Shown piece by piece: positions 33,549 to 47,533 of a DNA stretch of 64,000 nt. Below the pieces are notes generated by a model that saw only the letters and a list, made by a program, of their open reading frames with translations, was not told where the DNA came from and made no database searches. Origin of the DNA: Liriodendron chinense (taxonomy: Eukaryota; Streptophyta; Magnoliopsida; Magnoliales; Magnoliaceae); the NCBI GenBank assembly GCA_003013855.2, contig ML058449.1, positions 1,984,001 to 2,048,000 on the forward strand, given 5' to 3'. Numbering within the stretch: the first letter of the stretch is position 1; every line of letters begins with the position of its first letter. The position numbers were made by a program, and so were the translations under genes.

Positions 33549-36500
33549 CTGCATGACAAATACAGACAATTAGCAAAAGATTAAAAAGAAAAATCTAACA
33601 AATAAAAGATGATAGTAGAAAGAAATAATAAGACAAAAAGATAAACTTTTGGGCTATGCATGGCACACATGTACAGCAACCAAGAGCCTCTGCGATGGGG
33701 CCCTGTTGACAACAGAGCATAATCCAACAATCACACTGACGAGATGATCTTATTGTTCAGAATATTCCCTTTGAATTTGGGAAGTAACAGATCTTGTATG
33801 TTGGGCAGCCGGCATGAATGTGGTGATAGGAGCAGCACTTTTTTTTTTTGGAAAGATTGTAGCAGCTATACAATGATGAAGTTTCAAAAGGATCTACTCA
33901 ATTAGTCTAAACTTATAATGAACCCTAAGGTGCTGTTAGCATATGTAGGGGTGCGACTTGGGCACATTGGATCAACCTGAGCCTGATCCGACCTCAAGAG
34001 GACCCAACTCACAACCTGACCCGACCCAAATTCCAACCAAAGGTTCCCAACCTGAAACCAACCTCAATTCCTCTATACTCAACCCTGTTACCGACAAAGC
34101 ATAGACCAACAATCACATTGAAGAGACAACCTCAATTCCTCTATACTCAACCCTGTTAATGACAGAGCATAGACCAACAATCACATTGAAGAGACGATCT
34201 TATTGTTCAGATTATTCCCTCTGAATTTGGGAAGTATCAGATTTTGTATGTTGTGCAGCAGGCATGACTTTGGCTATAATAGCAGATCTACAATGACGAA
34301 GTTTCAGAAGGGTCTACTTGATAAGTCTGTTTAATTTGTGGTGAATCTTAATGGGCTGTTAGCAGGGTGCGACTTGGGTGGGTAAGGGTTGGGTCAAAGG
34401 TCAACCTGAGCTTGATCCCACCTCAAGAGGACCCAACCCGAATTTGAACCTGAGGTTCCCAACCCAAAATCAACCTCAATTCCTCTATACTCAACCCCGT
34501 AAACGACAAAGCATAGACCAACAATCACACTGACGAGATGATCTTATTGTTCAGATTATTCCCTTTGAATTGGGAAGTTTTGTATCTAGTATGTTGTGCA
34601 GCTGGCATAACTGTGGCTATAATTGTAGCTCTACAATGATGAAGTTTCAGAAGGGTCTGACCCACCCCGAATTTAAACCTAAGGTTCCCAACCCAAAATC
34701 AACCTCAATTCCTCTATACTCAACCCTTTAAACGACGAAGCATAGACCAACAATCACACTGACGAGATGATCTAGTTCAGATTATTCCCTTTGAATATGG
34801 GAGGTATTGGATCTTGTATGCCACGCAGCCGGCATGACTGTGGGTATAATTGTAGCTCTACAATGATGAAGTTTCAGTCTTTCAGAAGGGTCTACTCGAT
34901 AAGTCTATTTAATTTATAATGAACCCTGTTAACATATGTAGGGGTGTGACTTGGGTGGGTTGGGTCAGGTTGAAGGTCGACCTGAGCCTTATCTGACCTC
35001 AAGAGGACCCAACTCACAACCCGACCAAATTACAACCTAAGGTTCCAAACCCAAAACCATCCCTAATTCTTCTATACTCAATCCAAAACTGACTCTACCC
35101 AGCCCAACCTAATCCGAAATAAAATACATGTGACTGTTCCCAACCCGACCTAACCTTAACCGAATTTGCTCAACCCTGATTTCAGATGGGGTTGGAGTTT
35201 TTGAACACTAACCAACACAAAGGACCTGGAAAATCCTACCGGAGGACAGGTTGGATCAATTGGGTTTGGGTCAGGTTCAGGTCAACCTCAACCCAAGTTG
35301 CAGCCATAAGAAATATGTAAATAAATGCTCAAAAACCAGTAAATTACAGCATACTATAACATCAAGCTCACCTAGAAGCTCACCAGTAAATTACAAGACC
35401 TACAAAGATGTATAACTATCAACAAACATATACAAGGTATTTCCATATTCCACATATGCACTGAGCATGAGCGATGATCCATAATCATAATCTTCATGTG
35501 TCATCATAATCTTCATGTATCATGATAGCCTTGCCCCAGCTATTTCGGGTTAGTTTTAATGGCACACATACTATGCTATAAAGTCACTGTTCTAAGAAAA
35601 AAAATGCCATTGACCAGTGGCATGTTTGATATTTGACCACATTACGACTAAATTAATTATAAATCTCCTAGTTTGCCATCTATAAAAAATGTCTGCTACA
35701 ATCGCAGGAAATCCTGTCAAGGAAAGACAGCGTTAGTGAGAACAACTACAGAAACCAGTCTGGACCCACATTTAAACCATTACTGATCCTATTAATAATA
35801 ATAATAATAATAAAAAAAAAAACTAATGGTCCTGGATGGCAAGAAAACAACTTGAAACAGAAAAGATACCTTTCAAAAGTTTCTATATCCTGTTCATCTG
35901 GACTCATTCTTCCTAGTTGAACGGACCACAATGGATGGTCATGACTGTGCAGGGCCCATCTTGTAGGTGGATGATGATAAACATCATGGGGGGGTGCATA
36001 AGTAATTTTGGGTTGGGGGGGGGGGGGGGAATCACCCCTCTTTGGCATCACAACTCCCTCCCTCTATTCTTCTTTTCGTAATGAACACTCCTAATGGAGA
36101 AATATCAATGTTTCTTCTTCTTCTTAAGTTACTGATGTCCGAACTCTTCTATTGCTAGAAAGATGGGCCCCACCATTATTCAGGTGGGCCACACCAAGTG
36201 CAACAGTTTGGAGGGTGCGTGTCCCCTTGTACACTGTTCACAATCATGTGGCCCACCTGAATGAGGGGCAGGCCTGATTTTTTTACCCTAGACCTAATGC
36301 TGAGTGACAGATCCGACGGTCAGCTTGGATGTTACATACACATCATGGTCGGGCCCTCCTGAGAACCCTCCTGTTTTGTCGCCTGTTAAGTCCCTTGAGG
36401 CCCAGCTCGCAGTGGACCACTACTAAATTTTGAAACTCATTGCATTGTTATGTCATCATGTTTCTAGCATTGGTTTTTTTACATTTCTTGAACTGATAAC

Positions 36501-39500
36501 CAGTTACCACGACGGTAACAATAAGTATGTGCACCCTCCTTCCGCTGGTTCTACTCTTACGTGAATGAGGACTGTTTCACTTGTAGATTTAGGAGTTTAT
36601 CCTACATTCAGGAGTTTATTCTTTCTATTGCAGGAAAATCAGGTTTCTCTATTGGAAATGATCTAAATTGGAATTCCAAGCATGTAAAGAAAATACATAA
36701 ATACAAACTGAGGAGAGACCTTTCCATACTTCTGACTTCGTGCTTGAAGTTGTAAGCTTCCATCATGATGTACACCACGAACTTCAGCCTGGAAGAGAAT
36801 GGTTGATAATGTGTTAGTTGCGGTTACAAAATCAAAATCAACCAAAAGTGCAATGGACCTTTACTAACGTCTGCAGAGTGATCCCCCAAATTCCAACATC
36901 ATCACAGGAATGTGTATGCATGTGTACAGAGTATTGCAAGAAATATGCGTTTCTTTTTTCTCTTCGCACTTGAAAAATAAGTTGATGGTGAAAATGAAAA
37001 AATAACAAATATTTATCGTTAATACATGATATTAAAGAGAGGAAAGATGAAAAGGATGGAGTGATGGAGAATGAGAGTATGAGAGGACTCGTTCTTCCTC
37101 CCACAAATGGTTTATTTATAATAGATAATTACAAGAGACAAGAACAACATAAATGACGAAAGAGATAAGAATACAATAGGGGCCCGTTTGGATTCCACCA
37201 AATAAGTTACTTTTTCTACTTACAGCAGTAGATAAGTAACTTATTTGAGATAAATAAGTTTGGTTTATGATCAATTATAAGTTACTTAATCACTTCACCT
37301 TAATAAGTAGAAACCAAGATAAGTTACTTGAGGGATAAGTAGCTTAAGTAACTTATGATCCAAACACCCCCTAAATGAGAATAAAATCCTTTTGATATGG
37401 TGCTTTACAAGAACATAAGAAACTATAAACTCTTTAGAACTTCTAATATACAACATTCTCAACATTCTTTTTTATTCTATGAATGGCAATTAATTTTATT
37501 AAACAAAACGGAAAAGAAGCAGAAAAAACAACAAGGCTAGCAAGCTCTGCAACACCAAAAAATAAAAATAAATAATAAATAATAAAAAAAAAGAGCAGAT
37601 TACAATCAATGCCTAAGATCCAAGACCATTAGAGCAACCTGGACTCCCATCTTTTGCAGGTGTATCTGCCTCAAGCTGGCAGATCTGATGTACTAGAAAA
37701 ATGGAGGCCATTATACTGTTGTACAGTTGAATTGCTTTGTCAACTATATTGGAGATCCTGCATGGGGTATGGCCAGAGATACTCCAGTTGATCACATTTT
37801 TTGAATCACAGACAACTAAGGACTGCAATTACAAAAAAAAATATAGTGGACCGTCCTTGGGTGCTCAAAATCAATTTTATTGGAATACTTGGGAAATCTG
37901 AGTACAAATGAAGATGGATATGTTTACAGAAAATCTGAATGCTCAAAATCAATTACACCTGACGTAACATTTACAGAAAAATTGGTATTTTGGTCCAATC
38001 GGTATGAAGCAAAAGCAATTTCAAGGCGATTTCACAGAATCTTATGGTAGAAGGTGATTCCAAAGGCACCATCATGTGAGCTCCTAATGGAAGTACGTAG
38101 GAGGGAGGGAGGGAGGGTACATGATGACACTAATGGTCAGGAAAATTTAGTATTTTTATCCACTGCCATGAAGCAAAATCTCTCCTATGGAATCAATTTA
38201 TTGTCCATGGAGTCTTATGGCAGAAAGTGATTTCACAGCGCCATTGTGTGAGCTTCAATGGTAGTAAGGGGCCTTGACCACTCCTTTGTGCGTGAGAGAT
38301 TTTACCAATCCAAGGCACTCACAACCAACTTCTCAATCAACTTAATTGTTTCCGTGTGTGTGTAATCTCCGTGAGTTTGTGTGCTGGACAAAACTAGTGC
38401 TACTTAAGGAACTGCAGAATCATGCATATGTAGTCAACTTGGTTCTCACGTTCACCATTTGTGTAAAGAAAGTTACTGAAACCCAATCGAGACACGAAGT
38501 CCAAATTGACTCCTGACCCATAGCCAAACCAACTTACATGAGAATTCAGTGCTTCAATAGTGATTATTCCTTATTGAATGTGCATTGATTCAGCAGATAT
38601 CTAGAATAGCCAATCTACCAAGCCTTAAAAGCTTAATGCAATCCAGTCCTTGCTGAATTTTTCAAGCATCTGATTTATGACATAACGCAATATAAAAAGC
38701 AAAGAGATTAAATAACTTACACAAACAACATCATTTTCTTCAAAGATACTGCGCATGTTGAGTTCATCTACAGCTGTCCGCCGTCTCTAGCAATTAAGAA
38801 GCAAATGACACAAGAAGATTGATCAACAAAGGTATCAATATCTTGCTAATCAATCAATAGATAAGATTCAATCCAGTTAATCCCAGACTGTAAAAGACAA
38901 TTTGAAAAAAATTAATCTTACATGATCACAGGAAAGTATTTTTCGAGCAAAGCACAACTGTGAAACAAGTAATTACAACATTCAACACTGCTACGATTTT
39001 TTTCACCTGAAGCAAAAACCCTTCGAGATACTTCCAAAATGATCATTTCTTTTAAAATAACATCAAATTGATCAAAAAAACAAATAATGATATTATTAAT
39101 AATACTAGTGCATAGCAGTTTATAGCATAGCTTTGTCATTGCAAATTCTGAATGTAAAATTGTAAATTACCAGATATACATCCAAATTTGTGTCAATAAA
39201 AGGATGCACTAAATTCTGGTCAAACGATACAAATAAATGAATAATGTAAAGGTACAACAAAGAAAACTAAGGAACTGATATAGCACAAGATTGCCACAAT
39301 TGAATGATAAATCTTTCATTTTATTTAAACAAAGCTGTTGCTTTTTTATAATTAATAAGCTGGAGGAGGAGGAGGTACACCAAAGAGAACTCAGGCACTG
39401 ACATAGCATAAGATTGTCACAGTTAAATAGTAATTCTTCCATTTTATTTAACCAAAGCAATTGCTTTTTTAATAATTAGTAAGCTGGAAGAGGACGTCGA

Positions 39501-39926
39501 TGACAGAGGAGGAGGAGGACGACGACGACGACAGAGAAGAAGAGGAGGATGAAGAGGAAAAAGGAGGATGAAGGAGGAAGAAGAGGAAGAAGAAAGAAGA
39601 AGGACGGAGGGAGAAGAGAAAGAAGAGGAGGAGGAAGAAGAAGAAGAAGAAGACAAGGAGGAAGAAGAGGAAGAAGAAAAAGAAGAGGACGAAGAGGAAG
39701 GACACGAAGAGGAAGATGAAGAAGACGAAGAGGAGGAAGAAGAAGAAGAAAAAGAGGAAGACGAAGAACAAGAGGAGGGAAGAAAAGGAAGAGAGAGAAG
39801 AGGAAGAAGAAGGGGAGGAAAAGGACGAAGAAGAAGAGGAAGGATGAGGAGGTAGAGGAGGAAGAAGTGGAAAAAGAAGAGGAAGTAAGGTGAAGACGAA
39901 GATGAAGAAGAGGGGAAGAGGAGGAG

Positions 39927-39958
<32 letters not shown>

Positions 39959-42900
39959 GGAGGAGGAGGAAGGAGAAGGTGGGTGAGAAGGAAAAGCAGA
40001 AGAAGCAGGAGGAGGAGAGGAAGCAGAACAAAAGGAGGAAGAGGATGAAGAAGAAGAGGAAGCTACAAAGTACGGTTTGATGTTTTGTTCCATTTAGAAA
40101 CTACGCTTTCATGAATAAGAAGAAGAAGAAGCTACACAGTAGGGTTTGATGTTTTGTTCCATTTAGAAACTACGCTTTCATTCCTTTTTCTCCAAACGGA
40201 AGTTGATCCTTCACCGTGGCCTCAAGTGTTTGACATTGGGGACATCGGTTTAAACTTAATGCCCTGCCTATCAAAAGAGTTTGATGTTTACGCAGTAGCG
40301 TTTGATGTTTTGTACCATTTAGAAACTACGCTTTCGTTGCTTTCGTTCTCTCCAAATGGAAGTTGAGCCTTCACCATGGCCTCAAGTGTTTAACATTGGG
40401 GTCAGCGGTTTAAACTTAATGCCTGCCTATCAAAAGAATAAGGCATTCATAAACAAATTGTGAGGCGGAAATGTTGAATCTCCTCATCATAACAATAGGC
40501 ATCCATGTGTGTATGTGTGTATGCAAGCAAACATGTGTATATGCATATGGAACCGATATCTACACCCATGCCTGTTTGATAGACACATCCTTGTCTCTCC
40601 ACTTTTAGTAATAAAGGAGTACGGCATTGTACTATATTGCTTTACCAAAAGTCGAAAGAACAAACCAATCAATGAGGGGAATTGTAAAGTGGTTCCTTAC
40701 GTGCGTGTGGGTCTTTCCAAATTAAATCAGACGTTTATTTCTTCATTAGAAATTAAGTTTTGTTGTACTTCTTTATGAAGCATTGTACTCAATTCCTGAG
40801 AAATATTGCTCATTAGAAGATTATTAGGAGAAAGATGGGCTCCTTTGTACATTATTAGGTACCGTACAATGCATCACGCAAAATTTCCAGAAAGTAAAGA
40901 GTGATTATTGTTTGGTAGTAAGAAAGAAATGTGAATGTTTCTGTTCTGCTTTTCCTTTTTGTAGAGTTTTAGGAGGTGCATTCATATCGCCAGAATACCA
41001 TTAAGAAACTCAGGAACATCCAGGGAGTCTCCCTATTCTATTTCTGCTTCATGAACAATATTGTTGCAAATTGCAATACAAAAGTGCTGAAGATATGGCT
41101 TTACAAGCAGGTCAATTTTAAAATTGTGAGATTGCTCCTTTTTCCTGATTTCAAACTTATTTGCTGAAATACCCTTTTAAAATGGTGGCGACCAGATTAA
41201 ACGCACTTGATAAGGCTACCAGATTGGGGTATGCTGGGTAGAACTTGTAACCACAATTGTCAGCATCCGCCCAGACCTTTGGAGGAACATCACCAGATCA
41301 GTCTTGATTTTGTGGGTTTGATAACAATGTTCTGTTATTTACTCAGACTTTAATATCGTGAAGATTTCTCTGCCAAACATGGGAATTCTCCAGAGATCCT
41401 TGAGAAAAAAGAAAGATTATTTTCATGTTCACCTCTAGCAAGCTAAGAAATCTACATCGTACCACATTAACAGCAATCAGCACCTGAGCGTTCCAAAAGA
41501 AGATCCAGGAAATAAACAATAAGCATACCTGGATGCCATCTGGCATATTCATTGCTGAAAGCATCAGTATCGCATCTTGACTGAAATTAACCTCTAATCT
41601 CCATCGTTTTGGGGCAATCTGAATGGAAAATTATGACATGAGCTGATTACTAGAAAATAAAATTGAACATGATTTTCCGACAATTCCAACATCAACTTAC
41701 TATGATAACTTGAACACCAGCCAAAAGTCAATCACAAAATGAATAAGGGAACTGATATTTACGCACTCCCTTTGGTTCATGATTTTCTTCTACTTCTAGC
41801 GATGCAACCAAAAGTAGAAGAAAAGGGTGTCTAGAAAAAGGAGAGGGAGTAAATGGCAGCTCCTTCGAGGAAAACTAATTCAATTCATGCTAAATCAGGA
41901 TTGGATTTGACTTTGTACAGCTGCGGTTAAAATGGTCAAACAACCCTCCAAGAGAAATTGCCAGTTTGCAACAGATTTATGACACCAGATGTAATTAAAT
42001 AATGAATTTAAAGATTGCATTGCATTCCAAACATGATTTTTTGGTAACTACCATAATAAAAAAAGGTAAGCATGGCATGTTTTCCGTTAGGACCAACCAC
42101 TGCATATAGAGTGTTTGTTAAATGAGCTTTTGTATATATGAGAGAAGAATGCCTGGAGAAGACAGGTTGTTGATCAGATGAGCCACAAATTAAGAAGGGA
42201 GGAGATCAGAGAAGGAAAAAACTCCCTCACTCCCCCCCGTGTGCGTGTGTCTGGACATCACCAAAGAGGGGAGAGGGGAACCAAAGGCTTTTGTGTCTAT
42301 TCTCCTTGGGTATTGAGTCTATTTATAAGCAGGAGCTCAGGGGTTTTGGTGTAGCAGCTGTTTTGTTACTCTGCCACCCTACAAACTTCAGTATGCACTA
42401 CAACATCAAAAGGCCATCGTCCTGCCCATTCCACACCCTAATAGTCCTATATCCTTCCACCTTGTTATGGCATCTAATCCAGGCCTTTAAAAACCCATGC
42501 CAGGCTCTAAATTAGATACCAAAAGATCTGACTGTTGGATTTCAATCAAGCTTGATAAAAACATAGCTACATTGAAAACAAATGATCAAACGGTCAAAAT
42601 TCATCGAAAACCATTTGATAAAAACATATGATGATGCTGGCAGCTATTTTAAGCTTGATGGAGAATCCAAGAAGCAAGATCCGGACACTATACTTAGTCC
42701 TGAGCAACATGTGGATTCCTTATTGAAGACTTGAAGTACATCAGGCCTCAATTGAATCTAACTTGTGAACCCTATATCACCTGTGCCAACCACTAATGTA
42801 ACAACAAAAGGTGTATGAATCAAAGCCACATATTACGACCCCTTAAGTCCATTTGCAATCTCAAGTCTACGACAGTGCATGACCAAGTCGATCCTCTCAA

Positions 42901-45900
42901 AGCATGATGGGTATTCTTGGTTAGGAGACTTCACGCAATCCATCAAATACAAATATTCAATTAAGTTTAAAACTAGTTCCCAATCAACATCCATAATCTC
43001 ATATGTGAAGGGCGGCAGCAACTAGATGCCCGATGGTGGAGATAAATCTATCCTAACTCGCCATCCATTCATATCACATCAGATGACCATAAAAGCAATG
43101 TTGTCCAAATCACTATTGTATCCCAAATCATAATAGGGCTGAATCGTATCAAATCGCAAATTGTATCGTAAATCATAAGATTTCTTATGATTTCGTAAAA
43201 ATATCAAACATATAAATAAATCAGGGGAAAAAATTAAAAACTCAGCAATCATCCTTTTTGCCATCAATATGCACCAAGTAATACCATGTCATGATAGTGT
43301 TAAACGATTCTATCTTTCGTTTTTTTTCTTTTTCTTTTTTTCTTTTTTTGTCTTCAAGAAATTTTCCTTAAAAAATTTACAAGGATTCTTTAATAATTTA
43401 TGTTCTTGTTACCTTTCTTGAAATTAGAGTGACATTGGACAAGCAACATCTGCTTTTGTAGACCGACGAAAAAAGATATCTTGATTTCTAACCATCATTC
43501 CACAATACTGTGTAAATCAATATGATCATAACCATCCATAAAAACACTCTAGATAAGTCATACATTAATTTGGTGTTTCAACCACTTAAGAAGTAAGAAA
43601 TCATTTCCCGAAAAAAAAAAAAAAAAAGCTCCACAAATTAACGTTGAAGAGATAAGATAATTTTCCTTTTCTAAAGGATTCTCTTTTCCTCTTGAAATGT
43701 TTTCTCTAATGATTCTTAAAGCCCCCACCAATTAAAAAACATAAAATGAAAGCCAAGTGAAACTTATAATAGAAGAAAACAAGTATGATTTGAATCATAA
43801 ATCATGATTTGAATCGTAAATCATAGGATTCAGATAAAAAGGTATTCAAAGGTGGGATTCAAACCGTTTTTCTTAAGATTCAACTCAAATCGTAAATCGT
43901 AGGATTTTGACAACACTACATGAAAGTAATCACAGGTTGCCTAACACTGCTAAGATGATCATGGAGAATTTCATGTGCTCAAGAATATGGAATATCAACT
44001 CTCCACTAGCACATTTGAGCTGTTATGTTCATTGCATTCTTTCCCCAAAGGCAAAAAGGAATTTCTAAGAAATCCTTTTATCCCATTAATTTGTTCAAGT
44101 TTCCAATCATAATTAACAATAAAATATACTAATAAAGTGGATCACTAATTGACCTTGTTCCATTCACAAAAAGAGGTCCATAATTACTAAGTCCCAATCA
44201 TCAAAACAACCAAATAAGTTTAAATTGGTTTTGAAGGGCATATAACTCCAACAGTGAGCACCACCATGACACATACATCCCTCTGAAACACCAGACACCC
44301 CGCGGCGGAACTTTTGGAGAGAAGTAGGAAAGAGAAAAGATGAGAAGAAGAGAAGATCTTCTCACTCTCATCACTTTATCACACATGAGACATGTGGGGT
44401 CCACCTTGTGGATGGCTCTCAAGTGCACATGCCCATCCCCAATGTGGGCGTGTGTCAAGGTATTCCAAAACAGGTTACGTAACAGTACAGTGATAACCAT
44501 TATACATTATAGAGTTGTAACGGCCCGTTACGGAAAAATTGAACAATAAAAGCCCATTACGGGGCCAAAATAGGTTTTACATAAAAATAGAAACCGTTAC
44601 CATGGGCCACAATGGCTATTACGGTCCCCAGTCATAATGGTAATGGCAATGGCCATTATGGCCACCATTACGTTATGAAATACCTTAGCGTGTGTAGGCT
44701 CCATGGTATGCCAAAACGGTTACATAACAATTGTAGTAGCCATTATGTAACAGTAACGGTCATAACCATTACACGGTACAGGGCCGTAATGGTTGTACAA
44801 AAAAAATGGCCCATAAAAGCCCCATAAGTCAGGCCGAAATAGATTTTTTTTTTCAAAAACACTACCATTATTGAACACCTTGGTAGGCTATCTACTCACC
44901 ATCACTTTCTAAGGATAGATCAGAGAGATATCTCCTACATTAGAGAATCAACATCAGGATTAATCATGCTGATCAAAGGGATGATTCAAGGTTAGATCTC
45001 CACCCTTGGTATGTGAGTTTTGGGAATCTGGTTGTATCTACTTGCTTGGAGATCCTTAAAAATCTAAAATCTGAAAAAAATTAGAAGTTTAAAAAAAAAA
45101 AAATTAAATTAAATCTGAAGATTTTAAAAAGTTTATGCTTCCGTGTCTTTTAAAAATTGCCAACAGGGCCCAATGTCAAAGCATTCAAAAGTAAATGGAA
45201 GAATATATGAAACCACCAAGCAGCCAATCTAGTCACTAAACAGGATTCAAAATGAGCAAAAAGATGTCAACATGTAGATTAGGAAGAAATTGCCAATGTA
45301 ACAGAAATTTTAGCATTCCATTATAGTATTTTCTATTGTGCTTTATTAGAAGAACATGTCATTTGGCATATAGCATAGGAGGAGATGAGCATTCAATCAA
45401 ACCAGATTCTTCTCACCTCAAGGACACGTCCAACAATAATATCTCCAACCTCCGGCTTGTACCTGAAAATATAAGCATTTTAGTTGCTCAAGTTGATATA
45501 CTCTCTTCAATAGTTGAAAGGAGACGCTTAGAAAAGTTCATCGAACCAACATCATGAACTGAGTTAATAAACTAGAATACAAAAATCTACAAACCCTGAA
45601 GTTTTTTTTTTTTTTTTTTTGAAAGGTGAGAATTTTATTGTGTTTGTCATGCAACGCACCCACTCTGTTAGTACCGCAACACACCCACACGGTCAATCAC
45701 ACAAAGCACCCACTGGTGCTGTTAGTATGTCTCGAACGTGAGACCTGCTGCTGGAGAGGCCGGAGCATGTCAACCAGCCAGGATAACAGCTGAAGTAATT
45801 GTCGTTATTGATTATGACTTGATATAAACTTACATTTCATTCTACATGTCACATAAATAGTAAAATTTGGTTCTGCAGTTTGATATGGGGGTAAAAAGTA

Positions 45901-47473
45901 AATCCTCCCAAAAACGTTGCACCTTTATGATGGAGTTGGGGTTCTAGAGAAAAAATAGAGGCCAACATTTTCTTGTCATATACTCAAGGCTTTCCCATGA
46001 TGATCAATGGAGATGTGGGGAGGGCATGATTACCATTTTTCAGGGTTTGCACCAGCAGATGTATTTTCTCTTTCAAACTATCCACATTCCGCAAATCATA
46101 AGAGAAACATGTGGAATTTGAAAATGCTGTAGCATAAGTGCGGCTGGGTGTGCAAATTATTTTGGACGTAGGTTCATCACTTGAAGTTTTTGGACAACTC
46201 AGGCCTAAGTTAGTCATAGATGCTTCTAATAAATAGGCAAGTATTATAGTATCAATTCTGGTTTTGGTGATTATGTTCCAGGGGCAACATGTTTATTATA
46301 ATATCCTAGTATGTGGGGAGATAGTAGAGGAAGAGGAAATTCAAGATATCAAGTCTTTGAGCAGTGTGCTAGGTTCGCTACATATCAAGAGTCATGGTAA
46401 ACTAACTTAGGGGCTTTTCTTAGCAATGGTCTCAGGCATTTCAATATAGATTTCATAAGATAGTACAAACTTAAAAAGTATGTATAAAATCTTTGAGTTG
46501 TGTAATAGGTTCTCTGCCTATGTAGAATCGTGATCAACCAACTTAGGTGCTTTAGCCTCCTCTGTGTGTGTGTGCGTGTGTGTGCGTGTGTGTAAAGCAA
46601 GAGGTGAAGTCTAGAACTTGTTGCTAGTACCAATGTTATCAAATCGTAAATCATATCATAAATCGTTTTCTGGTCTGAATCGTATCGTATCACAAATTGT
46701 ATCGTAAATTGCAAGATTTTTTCTGATTTACAAAAAAATATATATAAAAAACACATGAAGAGATATAAATCAGAAAAGATTAAAAACTCATCAATCATCC
46801 ATTTACCATCAACATGTACCAAAAAAGTAATACATATCATGATGTTATCAACTAAGAATATGGCAATTGGCATACATATCATGATAGTAAAGGATTCTTG
46901 TCTTTTTCCTTTGTTTTTTTTATTGTCTTTCAAAAAATTTACCTTCAAAAGACATCTTACCATCCTTAAAAAAAATTGTTCTTTTGTACCTTTCTGTAAA
47001 ATCATGTTAGAAGAAATGGCATTCGATTCCATTGTGAATAAAAAGATATCTTGATTTTATTTTTTATTTTTTTGGATTTTTGAATATTGAAGTCCCCAGA
47101 TCTCCTCTCTCAAAAGAAAAAAACAAGGATATTTTCAATAGGGGAGAGCCTTTTTCATATTTTATGAGCAAAAGGGTACAAAGAAAACGAAAAAAAATTG
47201 AATAAAAAATAATAAAATTTTGATTTTTAAAGTTTTGGGCCCATTTACAGTCTACGATTATCTTACGATTCGATACGATTATTGTATGATTCAATATGAT
47301 TCGTATGATTATCGTACGATTATTTAAGATTTACGATTTGGGTGTACGATTCAAATTGTACACCCATACGATATGCTATGAATCGTATGATTTATATCGT
47401 AAATCGTACGATTTTGATAACATTGGCTAGTACCAATAGAATTGTCGAGAAAATATTGCTCTGAAATGTATAT

Positions 47474-47533
<60 letters not shown>

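Noticed and set aside
37169..37381. 8-bp target duplication for the TAGGGG...GTTTGGAT element
   Set aside because: Flanks GAATACAA and AATGAGAA match at only about half the positions; a better match exists but is offset by four bases, so no duplication is claimed.
39444..40093. Long Glu-rich and Ser/Phe-rich open frames
   Set aside because: They come from a polypurine tract read in several frames on both strands; all frames stay open because of composition, and the tract lies in an RRP4 intron.
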